DNA from: Aliarcobacter sp017996075
Lineage (GTDB): Bacteria > Campylobacterota > Campylobacteria > Campylobacterales > Arcobacteraceae
NCBI RefSeq assembly: GCF_051062515.1
Contig: NZ_JAMXEK010000006.1
Length of the DNA: 64,000 nucleotides
Direction: 5' to 3' (one strand)
Shown piece after piece: positions 17,686 to 27,189 of the stretch; position 1 is the first letter of the stretch; each line of letters starts with the position of its first letter. The position numbers were made by a program, and so were the translations under genes. The notes under the pieces were generated by a model. The model saw only the letters and a program-made list of their open reading frames with translations, was not told where the DNA came from and ran no database searches.

Positions 17686-19200
17686 TTGATAATAGATGAA
17701 AGATATATAACTCTAAGTGAGATTATAAATAGTGATAAAATAGAGATTTCAAATGATAAAAAGTTTATAGACCATATAAATGAAACTCATAATTTTTTAA
17801 TAAATGAGATAAAAGATGGTAAACCAATTTATGGTATTACAACAGGATATGGAGCTAGTGGTAAAAACTATGTAAGTTATGAAGATAGTAAGATTTTACA
17901 AACAAATCTTTTCAGATTTCATGGATGTGGTGTAGGAAAAAAACTATCTTATAAAGTTTGTAAATATGCACTAATTGCTAGAACTATCTCTTTAAGTAAA
18001 GCAAAATCTGGGGTTAGTATTGAGCTTCTTAAAAGACTTGAGATGCTAATACAAAAAGATATTATTCCTGTTATTCCATCTCAAGGTTCTGTTGGAGCAA
18101 GTGGTGATTTAACACCACTTTCATATATAGCTGCTGTAGTTGCTGGTGAGAGAGAAGTTTACTATAAAGGTGAGATAAAAGATGTAATGGAAGTTTATAA
18201 AGAGCTAAATATTACACCTTATACTTTTAAGCCAAAAGAGGCTCTTGCAATCATGAATGGAACAACGATAATGAGTGCAATTGCACTAGCAGCTATTGAA
18301 GAGTTTGAAACAATTTTAGACTCTATGGAATCATTTGTTGCAGGTATGTTTGAAGTTTTATTAGGAGATGATACACCAGTTGCTGATTTTGTGCATCTTT
18401 CAAAACCTTTTAGTGGACAAATCCAAAGTGCAAAAAATATAAAAAGAAAAATAGAAGGCTCAAAATTAACTCACGGAAGAGATGATAGATATGATAAATT
18501 TTTTGCTGATAATGATTTAAATATTCAAGATAACTACTCAATGAGATGTGCTCCGCAGGTTTTAGGAGTAATTAGAGATAATCTTGAAATTTCTAAAAAT
18601 TGGGTAGAGCAAGAGATTAACTCTGTAAATGATAATCCTTTGATTGATGGAGTAAATAAAAAAATATATACTTCTGGAAACTTCTATGGTGGTTATGTAG
18701 CACATGCAATGGATACACTAAAAATTTGTGCTGGAAATTTAGCTGATTTACTAGATAAAGAGTTTGCACTTTTAGTTGATCATAAATTCAATCGTGGTTT
18801 AGGTGAAAATTTAAAACTATCACATGAGCCTTTTTATCATGGTTTTAAAGCAATGCAAATAACTCTTAGTTCACTTAGTGCAGATGTTATGAAAAATACA
18901 ACTGCTGCTTCAATATTCTCAAGACCAACTGAATCTTTAAATCAAGATAAAGTATCTATGGGAACAACAGCTGCAAATGATTTTTCTAAAATGATTCCAG
19001 ACCTTTATAATATGCTTTCTATTGCTTTTATAGGGATGGCTCAAGCTGTTGATATAAGAGGAAAAGATTTAGTTTCACCACATCTTACAAATATTTACGA
19101 AAATATTAGAAAAGATGTAAAACCTTTATATGAAGATAGAAGAATGGATTTTGATATTGAAAAAATTTATACTCTAATTGAAATGAAGAAGTTTATATAG
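17686..19200 (+). CDS. Aromatic amino acid ammonia-lyase (HAL/TAL family)
   Basis: 504 aa, full family length. The MIO prosthetic group would form from Ala138-Ser139-Gly140 in GSVGASGDLTPL; the catalytic Tyr is in YGITTGYG (Tyr49). The substrate loop reads TNLFRFHGCGVG where histidine lyases have a conserved SHAAG-like stretch and characterised tyrosine lyases vary, so it favours an aromatic non-histidine substrate without proving tyrosine. No hut genes are nearby. In flexirubin and some APE clusters this enzyme supplies 4-coumarate as starter. The start is a TTG with AAAGG 7 bases upstream; the next gene follows without a gap. Confidence 0.88.
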   Translation: MIIDERYITLSEIINSDKIEISNDKKFIDHINETHNFLINEIKDGKPIYGITTGYGASGKNYVSYEDSKILQTNLFRFHGCGVGKKLSYKVCKYALIARTISLSKAKSGVSIELLKRLEMLIQKDIIPVIPSQGSVGASGDLTPLSYIAAVVAGEREVYYKGEIKDVMEVYKELNITPYTFKPKEALAIMNGTTIMSAIALAAIEEFETILDSMESFVAGMFEVLLGDDTPVADFVHLSKPFSGQIQSAKNIKRKIEGSKLTHGRDDRYDKFFADNDLNIQDNYSMRCAPQVLGVIRDNLEISKNWVEQEINSVNDNPLIDGVNKKIYTSGNFYGGYVAHAMDTLKICAGNLADLLDKEFALLVDHKFNRGLGENLKLSHEPFYHGFKAMQITLSSLSADVMKNTTAASIFSRPTESLNQDKVSMGTTAANDFSKMIPDLYNMLSIAFIGMAQAVDIRGKDLVSPHLTNIYENIRKDVKPLYEDRRMDFDIEKIYTLIEMKKFI

Positions 19201-19899
19201 ATGAAAAAAGTATTAGTTACAGGTGCTACTGGAAGTATTGGCGAAGAGATTGTAAAAGAGTATGCAAAAAATGGTTTTTTTGTATATATTCACTACAATA
19301 GTAACCATCAAAAAGCTCAAAATTTACTAGAAGAGATAGATAACAAAGGTGAGCTTATCTCTTTTGATATTAAAGATAAAGAGTCTATAAAAAATAGTTT
19401 AGAAAATCTTGATGTTGATGTTTTAATAAATAATGCTGGAATAATAAAAGATAATCTTTTTTTCTTTATGAGTGATGATGAGTGGGAAGATGTAATAAAC
19501 ACAAATTTAAATGGAAATTTTTATATTACAAAAATCATTTCTAAAAATATGATGATGAATAAAAGAGGAAGTATTGTAAATATTGCATCTATTTCAGGTG
19601 TTAGTGGAAATGCTGGACAAGCCAACTATAGTGCAAGTAAAGGTGGAATTATAGCTCTTACAAAAACTTTATGTCTTGAACTTGGTCGTTATAATATTAG
19701 AGTAAATGCTCTTGCTCCTGCAATAATAGAATCAGAAATGACAAAAGATATTCCAAATCTAAAAGAGATGAAAAAAGCAATTCCTCTAGGAAGATTTGGA
19801 ACAGCCAATGAAGTTGCATCGTGTGCATACTTCATAGGAGTTGATGCAACTTATATTAGCGGTGAGGTTTTAAATATTAGCGGCGGAATGTTTAGGTAA
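19201..19899 (+). CDS. 3-oxoacyl-ACP reductase (FabG/ApeQ-like SDR)
   Basis: 232 aa. TGATGSIGEEIVKEY is the NADPH site, NNAG is at 77-80 region (LINNAGIIKDN), and the catalytic Ser/Tyr/Lys are in NIASISGVSGN and ANYSASKGG. It would reduce the 3-ketoacyl-ACP in each polyene cycle. The ATG directly abuts the lyase stop codon, so the two are co-translated. Confidence 0.92.
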   Translation: MKKVLVTGATGSIGEEIVKEYAKNGFFVYIHYNSNHQKAQNLLEEIDNKGELISFDIKDKESIKNSLENLDVDVLINNAGIIKDNLFFFMSDDEWEDVINTNLNGNFYITKIISKNMMMNKRGSIVNIASISGVSGNAGQANYSASKGGIIALTKTLCLELGRYNIRVNALAPAIIESEMTKDIPNLKEMKKAIPLGRFGTANEVASCAYFIGVDATYISGEVLNISGGMFR

Positions 19900-19946
19900 A
19901 TTTTAATTTTATGTTAAAATATAAAATATTTAAAAAGGAGTAACAT

Positions 19947-20165
19947 TTGAAAACAGATAAAGAGCTTGATTTTTTAGAAGAGCATATTCCAGAATTAGCA
20001 AACAGTGCTATAAAAAAAGCATATTTGGATACTTTAAGTGCTGGACTTAGTGTTACTAAAGTAATAGAAAATAAAATTTATGAAATTTTTCCAGATGGGA
20101 GTAAAAAATTTATTAAAGAGATTGAATCTTCAATAAAAATAGATAAAAAAGCTTTTGCTATATAA
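19947..20165 (+). CDS. Small conserved protein of unknown function
   Basis: 72 aa from a TTG preceded by AAGGAG. The pattern LEEHIPELANSAIKKAYLDTL with IENKIYEIFPDGSKKFIKEIE looks like a small hypothetical protein that I have the impression recurs in Campylobacterota, but I cannot name a function. It is not part of known APE machinery and opens a roughly 0.8-kb insert between the reductase and the membrane genes of the cluster, next to a transposase remnant. Confidence 0.6.
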   Translation: MKTDKELDFLEEHIPELANSAIKKAYLDTLSAGLSVTKVIENKIYEIFPDGSKKFIKEIESSIKIDKKAFAI

Positions 20166-20170
20166 AAATT

Positions 20171-20209
20171 CCAAGGCTGAAAGTCGATGAAACTTATATT
20201 GGTGGAAAA
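20171..20209 (+). mobile_element. IS1595/ISXO2-type transposase remnant
   Basis: A short in-frame run encodes PRLKVDETYIGGK. VDETYIGGK is the strongly conserved first-Asp motif of the ISXO2-like/IS1595 transposase domain. Nothing else of a transposase remains: no second or third catalytic residue and no visible terminal repeats. The frame happens to run on into the start of the following lipoprotein gene, which has its own ribosome site and signal peptide. Confidence 0.55.
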
Positions 20210-20257
20210 ATTTTAAGTATAATTGCTGAAATAATTAAAAAAAAGGAAAAACAAGAC

Positions 20258-20692
20258 ATGAAAATGTATGCTTTAATAAGTTCTATACTAGTGATAATAA
20301 TATTTAGTGGATGTACAATAAAACAAGAAATAAAACCTGTAAAAAATATGGATAACAATAAAACTTTATGTATAATTGAAAATCCTCCAGTAAGAGAAGG
20401 ATTTTTAGATACTATGCAAGAAAACTTATTATCAAAAGGATATAACATTAAAATTATCCAAAATAATCAAACTAAATATGATTGTCCTATAGAAATAACT
20501 TATATAGGTAAATGGTCTTGGGATTTGGCTATATATCTTGCATATGCTAATATCAAAGTTTACAAAAATAATAATTTAATAGGTGAAGCTAATTATGATT
20601 CAACAAAAGCATCTATGACTTTTAGTAAATTTGTTAAGGGAAATGATAAAATAAATGAATTATTGGATTTGTTATTTCCTTATAATAATTAA
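20258..20692 (+). CDS. Small lipoprotein, resembling the Sbal_3080 family
   Basis: 144 aa with a lipobox (IIIFSGCTIKQ; acylated Cys about residue 19). The mature part has the pattern LCIIENPPVREGFLDTMQENLLSKGY, then CPIEITYIGKWSWDLAIYLAYANIKVYKNN and GEANYD, which I associate with Sbal_3080-type lipoproteins; the match is from memory. An AAAAGG site lies upstream. It interrupts the pigment operon behind a transposase scrap, so it may be a passenger rather than a pathway gene. Confidence 0.65.
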   Translation: MKMYALISSILVIIIFSGCTIKQEIKPVKNMDNNKTLCIIENPPVREGFLDTMQENLLSKGYNIKIIQNNQTKYDCPIEITYIGKWSWDLAIYLAYANIKVYKNNNLIGEANYDSTKASMTFSKFVKGNDKINELLDLLFPYNN

Positions 20693-20701
20693 ACTAAATT
20701 T

Positions 20702-21238
20702 ATGAACTTAATCATATCTTTAATCTATGCTCCAATAGTACTTTTTTCTTTAAAATATTTTGATATAAAAACAGCATCTATTTATATTTTTATCTTCTCA
20801 TTTTTTTGGTTTTTATTAAATATGAAAAAAGGTTTAAAAGAGTATGGATTTTCGATTCTTTATATGATTTTTGCTCTAGTTGCATACTTTATAGAAAATA
20901 GCCTATTTCTTAAAATAACACCATCTATACTTGCATTTATAGTTACTACATTTGTTTTATACTCATATCTTTCAAAAAGTTCTTTTGTGATTTATTATAT
21001 TGAGAAGTTCAAAAAAAATCTAAGCAATGAAGATAAGATTTATCTTCAAAACTCAACTCTATTTTGGTTTTTTGTGGCTCTTACAAATTTATTATTACAC
21101 ATTTTTATTTTATACTACAATGATATTGTGATTTGGACTATATACTCAAGTTTTGCTTGGTATTTTGTCTTTATTTTTGGTTTGATTATCCAAATAATTC
21201 ATAAAAAACTATTCTTTAAAAAGGAAAACTATGCTTAA
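20702..21238 (+). CDS. Polytopic membrane protein of APE clusters (COG4648-like)
   Basis: 178 aa with about five predicted membrane helices (for example IYIFIFSFFWFLL, ILYMIFALVAYFIE, ILAFIVTTFVLYSYL, FWFFVALTNLLLHIFI, FAWYFVFIFGLIIQII). It corresponds in position and type to the small membrane protein that precedes the LolA-like gene in APE clusters. Function unknown, presumably export or membrane placement. It overlaps the next gene by 8 bases. Confidence 0.65.
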   Translation: MNLIISLIYAPIVLFSLKYFDIKTASIYIFIFSFFWFLLNMKKGLKEYGFSILYMIFALVAYFIENSLFLKITPSILAFIVTTFVLYSYLSKSSFVIYYIEKFKKNLSNEDKIYLQNSTLFWFFVALTNLLLHIFILYYNDIVIWTIYSSFAWYFVFIFGLIIQIIHKKLFFKKENYA

Positions 21239-21707
21239 GATTTTTATATTTTTATCTATTTTTATTTTAAATGTTTTTGCACAAACGATAACTTTTAAAG
21301 AGGAAAAATTTTTAAATGCTTTACAAACAAGTGTTTATAAAGATGGGAAAATAGATTTTAAAAAAGATTATATAGAGGTTTCATATAAAAATCTAAGTAC
21401 ATCTTACATTTTTTTTGATGACCATTTTATCTCAAAAGATAATCAAACAGAGCAAATATTAAACTATGAAGATAGAGTTGAATTAAACCTATTTTATAAA
21501 TTAATAAATTTTATTTATAAAGATAAAAAAGATGGAATTGAAGAGTTTTTTAAACTACAAGAGATTGAAAATAAAATGGTATTAATACCAAATGAATATT
21601 TATCAAACTCTATTTCAAAAATTGAGTTCAAAAAAGTTTCAAATAAGCTAGAGTTTTTAAAAATATATTTCAAAAATGAGGATTATATACAAATTGTTCA
21701 AAATTAA
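21231..21707 (+). CDS. LolA-like outer-membrane lipoprotein carrier of the pigment cluster
   Basis: 158 aa with a clear signal peptide (FIFLSIFILNVFAQ). The rest is beta-rich with no lipobox. Its place between the small membrane protein and the MMPL exporter is that of the LolA-like protein in APE clusters, which is thought to carry the lipid-linked polyene through the periplasm. Sequence similarity to LolA itself is weak by eye. Overlaps its neighbours by 8 and 32 bases. Confidence 0.65.
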   Translation: MLKIFIFLSIFILNVFAQTITFKEEKFLNALQTSVYKDGKIDFKKDYIEVSYKNLSTSYIFFDDHFISKDNQTEQILNYEDRVELNLFYKLINFIYKDKKDGIEEFFKLQEIENKMVLIPNEYLSNSISKIEFKKVSNKLEFLKIYFKNEDYIQIVQN

Positions 21708-23835
21708 AAACTACTTCTCTTTTATAATATTTGTTTTTGTATTAGCTTTAGTTTTTGCTTTTAACTCTTTTAAAACTATATCTACAAATCTAGAAGCCGT
21801 AGTTTCTAATAGTGAAAAAAAAGAGCTTTTAAAAAAATTTAATGAATTTAAGATTAGCAAAAAACTATTTTTATATGTAGATAATTTAGATGATAAATCT
21901 TTAAACAAAATAAAAGATATTGAAAATAAACTTCTAAAAATTTCAACTCTAACTTTAGAGAAACAAAAAGACAATGAAGCTTTAAATGAGTATAAAAAAG
22001 AGTATTTTTTATACCAAAATAGTTTGAATTTGGAAAAACTTATTAACTTAAGCAACTTAAATATAGAAAAAGAGTTAGAGAATTTAAAATCAAATCTTTT
22101 AAACTCACAATTTGGATATTTTGTAAATAGCAGCGATCCATTTTCGTTTTTCAAAAAAGAGGAAGAAAATAATAATTTTTTTATAAAAAACAACCATTTA
22201 GCAGTTAAAGACAAAGGTTATTTTTCTATTTTTTCAATTTCAAGTAGTTTAAACTCTATTGATGATTATGAAAATTTATACAATGAAATATCAAATCTCA
22301 CAAAAGATGATAAAGATATAAAAATATTCTCTTCAATATTCTATTTTGTAGAGAACTCTAAAATAATCAAAGATGATGTAAATAAGATAATATATCTTGC
22401 AACATTTATTCTTGTTCTTCTTTATTTGATTATTTTAAGAGATTTAAAACTTCTTTTTAATGCTTTATTAACACTTGGTTCTTCTATTCTTTTTGCACTA
22501 TTGGTTTGTTCTTTTATCTTTCCTGAAATAAGTATATTTGTAGTTGTTTTTGGAATATCTATATCAACTGTTGCTATTGATTATATGTTTCATCACTATG
22601 TTCATAAAGAGTATGAAGGAAAGTTTAAATTCAACAAAGATGTATTTTTAGGGATGCTTACAACTATTACAGCATTTTTTATACTATCATTTATCTCTTT
22701 TAATTTGATTAAACAATTAAGTATATTTACATTTTTTACGCTTCTTTTTTCATACATTCAATTTGCTTTTATATATCAAAAAATTGGATTTAAATATAAA
22801 GAAAACAATATTTTTAATATCAAAACTATAAACAATATCTCTGCTAAATACATATTAGTTTTTACTATTATTGCCCTACTTTTAGCTATTTATAACTTTA
22901 AATTTGACTCAAACTTAAAAAACTTAGATGTTGAAAACAAAAAATTAAACTCTTTACAAGAGTTTTTTAATAAAGATATAGCAAAAAATGACAAAGTTCC
23001 TTTTTTAATAAAAGCAAAAACTATTGATGAATTAATACAAAACTCTAAAACTTTAAAAGAGAAATTTCCATCTAGTGTAGCTCCTTTATCAACTCTTATA
23101 AGTAAAGATGAGTTCTTAAAAAAACAAGAGATTTTAAAAAATCAAAAAATATCTGAAATCAATTCTAAATTAGAAGATAAAGCAAAAGAGTTTGGTTTTA
23201 AAGATGGATATTTTAAAGACTCTTATAAAATTTCACAAAAAGAGCCAAACTATACTTTAGAATATCTTCAAAAATTAGATTTTGAAATTCTGGAGTTTGA
23301 AAACTCATTTATTTCATATGTAAATGTATCAAAAGAAGATATATCACTTCTAAATGATTTTGATTTTGTTATAAACTTAAGTCTTAAATCTATGTTTGAA
23401 GATGAACTAGTTAAAATAGAAAAAGAGTTAATATTTTATGGGGCTTTATCAATATTTTTTATAATATCAATTATTTCAATAAGTTACAGAAAAAATATTC
23501 TAATATATCTATCATTTCTATTTTTCCCATTTTCTATGATTTTATCATTAACACTATTTATAGAATTAAACATTTTACATATTTTTATTCTTTTTATTAT
23601 ATTATCCATCTCAATTGATTATGGAATTTATATAAGTTCATACAAAAAAGATAAAAATACCAACAAAGCAATATTTTATTCAATTCTTACAACATTTGCA
23701 GGATTTGGAGTTTTAATTTTTTCTAATATTAATGCTCTTTTCTCTATAGGGATTTCAGCAACTATTGGAGTTTTATCAATTTTATTTTTATTAATATTTT
23801 TAAAAAAGGAAAAAAGTGCATCTAATAATCTATAA
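21676..23835 (+). CDS. MMPL-family (RND-like) exporter
   Basis: 719 aa with two sets of membrane helices, each after a large periplasmic loop: helix 1 at about residues 13-28, a helix block at about 235-400 with ISISTVAIDYMFHHYVHKEY, and a second block at 580-710 with LSISIDYGIYISSYKKD. The paired (S/A)IDY motifs are the MMPL proton-relay sites. In APE clusters this exporter moves the lipid-bound pigment precursor outward. It starts inside the LolA-like gene (32-base overlap) and its end overlaps the ligase start by 20 bases. Confidence 0.88.
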   Translation: MRIIYKLFKIKNYFSFIIFVFVLALVFAFNSFKTISTNLEAVVSNSEKKELLKKFNEFKISKKLFLYVDNLDDKSLNKIKDIENKLLKISTLTLEKQKDNEALNEYKKEYFLYQNSLNLEKLINLSNLNIEKELENLKSNLLNSQFGYFVNSSDPFSFFKKEEENNNFFIKNNHLAVKDKGYFSIFSISSSLNSIDDYENLYNEISNLTKDDKDIKIFSSIFYFVENSKIIKDDVNKIIYLATFILVLLYLIILRDLKLLFNALLTLGSSILFALLVCSFIFPEISIFVVVFGISISTVAIDYMFHHYVHKEYEGKFKFNKDVFLGMLTTITAFFILSFISFNLIKQLSIFTFFTLLFSYIQFAFIYQKIGFKYKENNIFNIKTINNISAKYILVFTIIALLLAIYNFKFDSNLKNLDVENKKLNSLQEFFNKDIAKNDKVPFLIKAKTIDELIQNSKTLKEKFPSSVAPLSTLISKDEFLKKQEILKNQKISEINSKLEDKAKEFGFKDGYFKDSYKISQKEPNYTLEYLQKLDFEILEFENSFISYVNVSKEDISLLNDFDFVINLSLKSMFEDELVKIEKELIFYGALSIFFIISIISISYRKNILIYLSFLFFPFSMILSLTLFIELNILHIFILFIILSISIDYGIYISSYKKDKNTNKAIFYSILTTFAGFGVLIFSNINALFSIGISATIGVLSILFLLIFLKKEKSASNNL

Positions 23836-25042
23836 TGATGATAAAACAATTAGCAAACATAAAATATCAAAAGAGCTATTTTTTGATAAAAACTTGCAAA
23901 ATTGCGTTTCATATATAGCAAGTTCAAGTAAAGAACAAAATGCACTAAAAATTTTTAAATCACACTTTAGTGATGCAAAATCAATTCTATTTGATGATTC
24001 AAATAAGATTTTACAAAATGAGTTAGAAAATTTAAATATTCCAAAATTTTCAAATCTTAAAAATAAAAATAAAACTTCAGAAAATATTTTTGATAAACAT
24101 AACTTCTCTTTTTTATATTACACTTCAGGAAGCACAGGATTTCCAACAGCTGCTTTAAAAACAAAAGAGAATATTAGTAGTGAGATAGATGATTTAACAA
24201 CTCTTTTAAGTAGCTATACTATTAAAAGAGTTATAGTTACTGTACCATTTATCCATATTTATGGCTCACTATTTGGACTTTTTTATCCTCTACATAACAA
24301 TATTGATATTGTTTTAAAAGAGCATTTTTTACCAAATGATTTATTAGATTTAATTGACGATTACTCTTTAGTAATTACAACTCCACTATATATAAAAGCT
24401 TTAAATAAAATAAGTTCAAAAAAAGATTTAAACAAATCTATTTTTATAAGCTCAACAGCTCCTTTATTAAGTGAAGATGCAAAAGAGTTTAAAGATAAAT
24501 TTAATTCAAATGTTATTCAAATATTTGGTTCAACAGAAACTGGTGGGATTGCTTATAAACAGAGTGATGAAGAGTTATGGACACCACTAAAAAGTGTGAA
24601 AATTTCTAAAAATAAAAACAGTGAATTAAAAGTAAACTCTCCTTATGTATCAAATATAATATATGAAAAAGAGTTTAAACAAACAAATTATGAGATACAA
24701 ACTTTTGATTATGTAGAACTTTTAGATAATAAATTTAAACTTATTGGAAGAAGTTCTCAAATACTAAAAATTGCAGGCAAAAGATACTCTACAGTTCAAA
24801 TAGAAAATATCCTAGAAAAAGAAGAAGATATATCTAAAGCATTAGTTTTAGTAAATAGTAATAATAACTCATTAAGAGGTGAGATTTTAGATATTACTTT
24901 GGAAACAAAAAAAGAGTTTACAACAAAAGATATTCAAAATATTTTGAAAAAAGAGCTTTCAAATCTAAAATTTTCTATAAATTTAAAACTAGTTGATAAG
25001 ATAAAAACCTCATCAACTGGTAAAAAACTGGCTATTCAATAA
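23816..25042 (+). CDS. AMP-binding acyl/aryl-ACP ligase
   Basis: 408 aa from a GTG start, shorter than typical ~500-aa acyl-CoA ligases but complete for the APE type. Motifs: P-loop YYTSGSTGFPTAALKT (about 102-117), GSTETGGIAYKQ, the hinge IGRSSQILKIAGKRYS and the C-terminal Lys in KTSSTGKKLA. It would activate the aromatic starter acid, probably the lyase product, and load it on an ACP. Coupled to the MMPL gene by overlap. Confidence 0.85.
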   Translation: MHLIIYNDDKTISKHKISKELFFDKNLQNCVSYIASSSKEQNALKIFKSHFSDAKSILFDDSNKILQNELENLNIPKFSNLKNKNKTSENIFDKHNFSFLYYTSGSTGFPTAALKTKENISSEIDDLTTLLSSYTIKRVIVTVPFIHIYGSLFGLFYPLHNNIDIVLKEHFLPNDLLDLIDDYSLVITTPLYIKALNKISSKKDLNKSIFISSTAPLLSEDAKEFKDKFNSNVIQIFGSTETGGIAYKQSDEELWTPLKSVKISKNKNSELKVNSPYVSNIIYEKEFKQTNYEIQTFDYVELLDNKFKLIGRSSQILKIAGKRYSTVQIENILEKEEDISKALVLVNSNNNSLRGEILDITLETKKEFTTKDIQNILKKELSNLKFSINLKLVDKIKTSSTGKKLAIQ

Positions 25043-25043
25043 A

Positions 25044-25775
25044 ATGTCAATTATTATAAAGAATCTAAACAAATCATATAAAAATACAAAAATATTAGAA
25101 AATCTAAATTTAGAGATAAAAAGTGGCTCTATTTTTGGACTTTTAGGACCAAATGGAGCTGGAAAAACAACTTTAGTATCTATTTTAAATAGTTTGATGA
25201 AAAAAGATAGTGGAGAAGTTTTTATATATGATTATAATTTAGACAGTGAAGTAAATAAAATAAAAGCTATCTCATCTTTTGTTCCTCAAACCTATGCTTT
25301 TTATCCAAATCTAACAGTTTATGAAAACTTAGAGTTTTTTGGTTCTTTATATGGCTTAAAACAAAAGAGATTAAAAGATAAAATAGAAAATGCCATAAGT
25401 GCTTGTGCCTTGGAAAAATATATAGATAAAAGAGCTTTAACTTTTAGTGGTGGTGTAAAAAGAAGGCTAAATATTGCTATTGGACTTTTAAATTCTCCAA
25501 AGATTTTATATCTTGATGAACCAACAGTTGGAATTGACCCACACTCAAGAAGATATATTTTGGAGATAATAAAAGATATAAATAAAAATAGTGATACAAC
25601 AATTTTTTATACTTCACATTATATGGATGAAATTGAATTTTTATGTGAAGAAGTGGCTATTTTAGAAAACAAAAATATAGTTTTAAAAGATAGTATAAAA
25701 AATTTAAAACAAAATAACAATTTAACCCTTGAAGAGTTATTTTTAAATATTACAAAAAAGAGTTTAAGAGATTAA
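25044..25775 (+). CDS. ABC transporter ATP-binding protein
   Basis: 243 aa. Walker A LLGPNGAGKTTL, signature FSGGVKRRLNIAIGLL, Walker B ILYLDEPTVGIDP and the switch His in FYTSHYMDE. It is an ABC-2 exporter type subunit and partners with the permease that begins at its stop codon. Substrate presumably the pigment or its lipid. Confidence 0.93.
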   Translation: MSIIIKNLNKSYKNTKILENLNLEIKSGSIFGLLGPNGAGKTTLVSILNSLMKKDSGEVFIYDYNLDSEVNKIKAISSFVPQTYAFYPNLTVYENLEFFGSLYGLKQKRLKDKIENAISACALEKYIDKRALTFSGGVKRRLNIAIGLLNSPKILYLDEPTVGIDPHSRRYILEIIKDINKNSDTTIFYTSHYMDEIEFLCEEVAILENKNIVLKDSIKNLKQNNNLTLEELFLNITKKSLRD

Positions 25776-26935
25776 TGTTTTACTATATTTTAAAAAAAGA
25801 GTTTAAACTAATTTTTAGAGATATTCATGCTTTATTAGTTCTATTTTTAATGCCATCAATATTTATTTTAATTATGTCTTTAGCTCTTAAAAATACATAT
25901 TCACAAAATATTGAATCAAAGTTAAAAGTTGCGATTATTAGCCAAAACAGCAAAGATATAGATGTTTTAATAGAAGAGTTAAATAAGAATCCTTACTTTG
26001 AGGCTAAAATTGAAAAGAGTACTTCAAATAAAGATTTAATTTATGAATTAAAATATGATTTTGCTATTAAACTTGATTCAGATTTTAAAAATCAGATAAA
26101 TAAAAACAGCAAAGATTTTTTTATAGAAATATTTAGCAAACCAAATATCAAATATGAGTTTTACACAATTTTGAAAAATGAGATTGTTAAAAATATTTCA
26201 AAATCAATAACAAAAGATTTTTTTATAAATTCACAAATTGATGCAAAAAATCTTGATAATCTTGATAATTTAATATCAAATCAATATATTTTTAAAAATA
26301 AAAAAGATAGCTCTATTATAAACTCAGTACAGCAAAGTGTTCCTGCTTGGTTGATTTTTTCTATGTTTTTTATACTTATTCCAATTTCAAATACATTTAT
26401 AAATGAAAAAAATTTTGGAACAATTCAAAGAATAAAAAGTATAAATATCCCACTTTATACTTTGCTTTTAGGGAAAATTTTACCCTATTTTATAATCAAT
26501 CAAATACAGCTAATATTTATGATTTTAATTGGAATTTATATTGTTCCTTTATTTGGTGGTGACTCTTTAAAAATAGAAGGAAGCTATTTTTTAATTATTC
26601 TAATATCTTTTGCAATATCATTTGCAGCTATTAGTTTTGCACTTTTAATTGCAAATATTAGCAAAACAACTGAAGAAGCTACATCAATTGGTGGGGTTAT
26701 AAATATTATTTTTGCAGCAATTGCTGGAATAATGGTTCCTAAATTTGTTATGCCACAATTTATGCAAGATTTGAGTCTATTTTCTCCAATGTCTTGGGGA
26801 CTTGAAAGTTTCATAGAAATTTTAGTTAATAATGGAAGTTTTAGTGATATAAAATCATATTTGTTATACTTAGTAATTTTTGGTACAATGTGCCTCATTT
26901 TTGCAAATTTTATACTAAATAAAGGAAAAAATTAA
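25775..26935 (+). CDS. ABC-2 type transporter permease
   Basis: 386 aa. One N-terminal membrane helix (ALLVLFLMPSIFILIMSLAL), a large extracytoplasmic domain up to about residue 190, then five helices (for example PAWLIFSMFFILIPISNTFINEK, where the E of NEK is typical). This is the YhhJ/DrrB-like layout. Overlaps the ATPase and the following ACP gene by one base each, so stoichiometric expression is likely. Confidence 0.9.
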   Translation: MFYYILKKEFKLIFRDIHALLVLFLMPSIFILIMSLALKNTYSQNIESKLKVAIISQNSKDIDVLIEELNKNPYFEAKIEKSTSNKDLIYELKYDFAIKLDSDFKNQINKNSKDFFIEIFSKPNIKYEFYTILKNEIVKNISKSITKDFFINSQIDAKNLDNLDNLISNQYIFKNKKDSSIINSVQQSVPAWLIFSMFFILIPISNTFINEKNFGTIQRIKSINIPLYTLLLGKILPYFIINQIQLIFMILIGIYIVPLFGGDSLKIEGSYFLIILISFAISFAAISFALLIANISKTTEEATSIGGVINIIFAAIAGIMVPKFVMPQFMQDLSLFSPMSWGLESFIEILVNNGSFSDIKSYLLYLVIFGTMCLIFANFILNKGKN

Positions 26936-27189
26936 TGTCAGATTTAAAATATGAATTAAAAAAACTAATCATAGAAGAGTGTGAAAAAGATTGTAAAATA
27001 GAAGATATAAAAGACGATGAACCACTTTTCGGACCTGATTCTATTTTAGAACTAGACTCTATGGATGCTTTACAAATATCTATGGCAATTCATAAAAAAT
27101 ATGGTTTAAAAACGACAGATAGCAAGGAACTAAGAAAAATAATGGAATCAATAAACACTATGGAAGATTATTTAAGAAAAAATGCATAA
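26935..27189 (+). CDS. Acyl carrier protein 2 of the pigment cluster
   Basis: 84 aa. ILELDSMDALQISMAI carries Ser42 for the phosphopantetheine arm; the FGPDSILELDSMD pattern is typical of APE/flexirubin ACPs. Overlaps the next ketosynthase by 8 bases. Confidence 0.92.
   Translation: MSDLKYELKKLIIEECEKDCKIEDIKDDEPLFGPDSILELDSMDALQISMAIHKKYGLKTTDSKELRKIMESINTMEDYLRKNA

Noticed and set aside
20171..20692. Transposase-lipoprotein fusion, since the VDETYIGGK frame runs into the lipoprotein frame
   Set aside because: The lipoprotein has its own ribosome site, ATG and signal peptide; the shared frame is probably chance.
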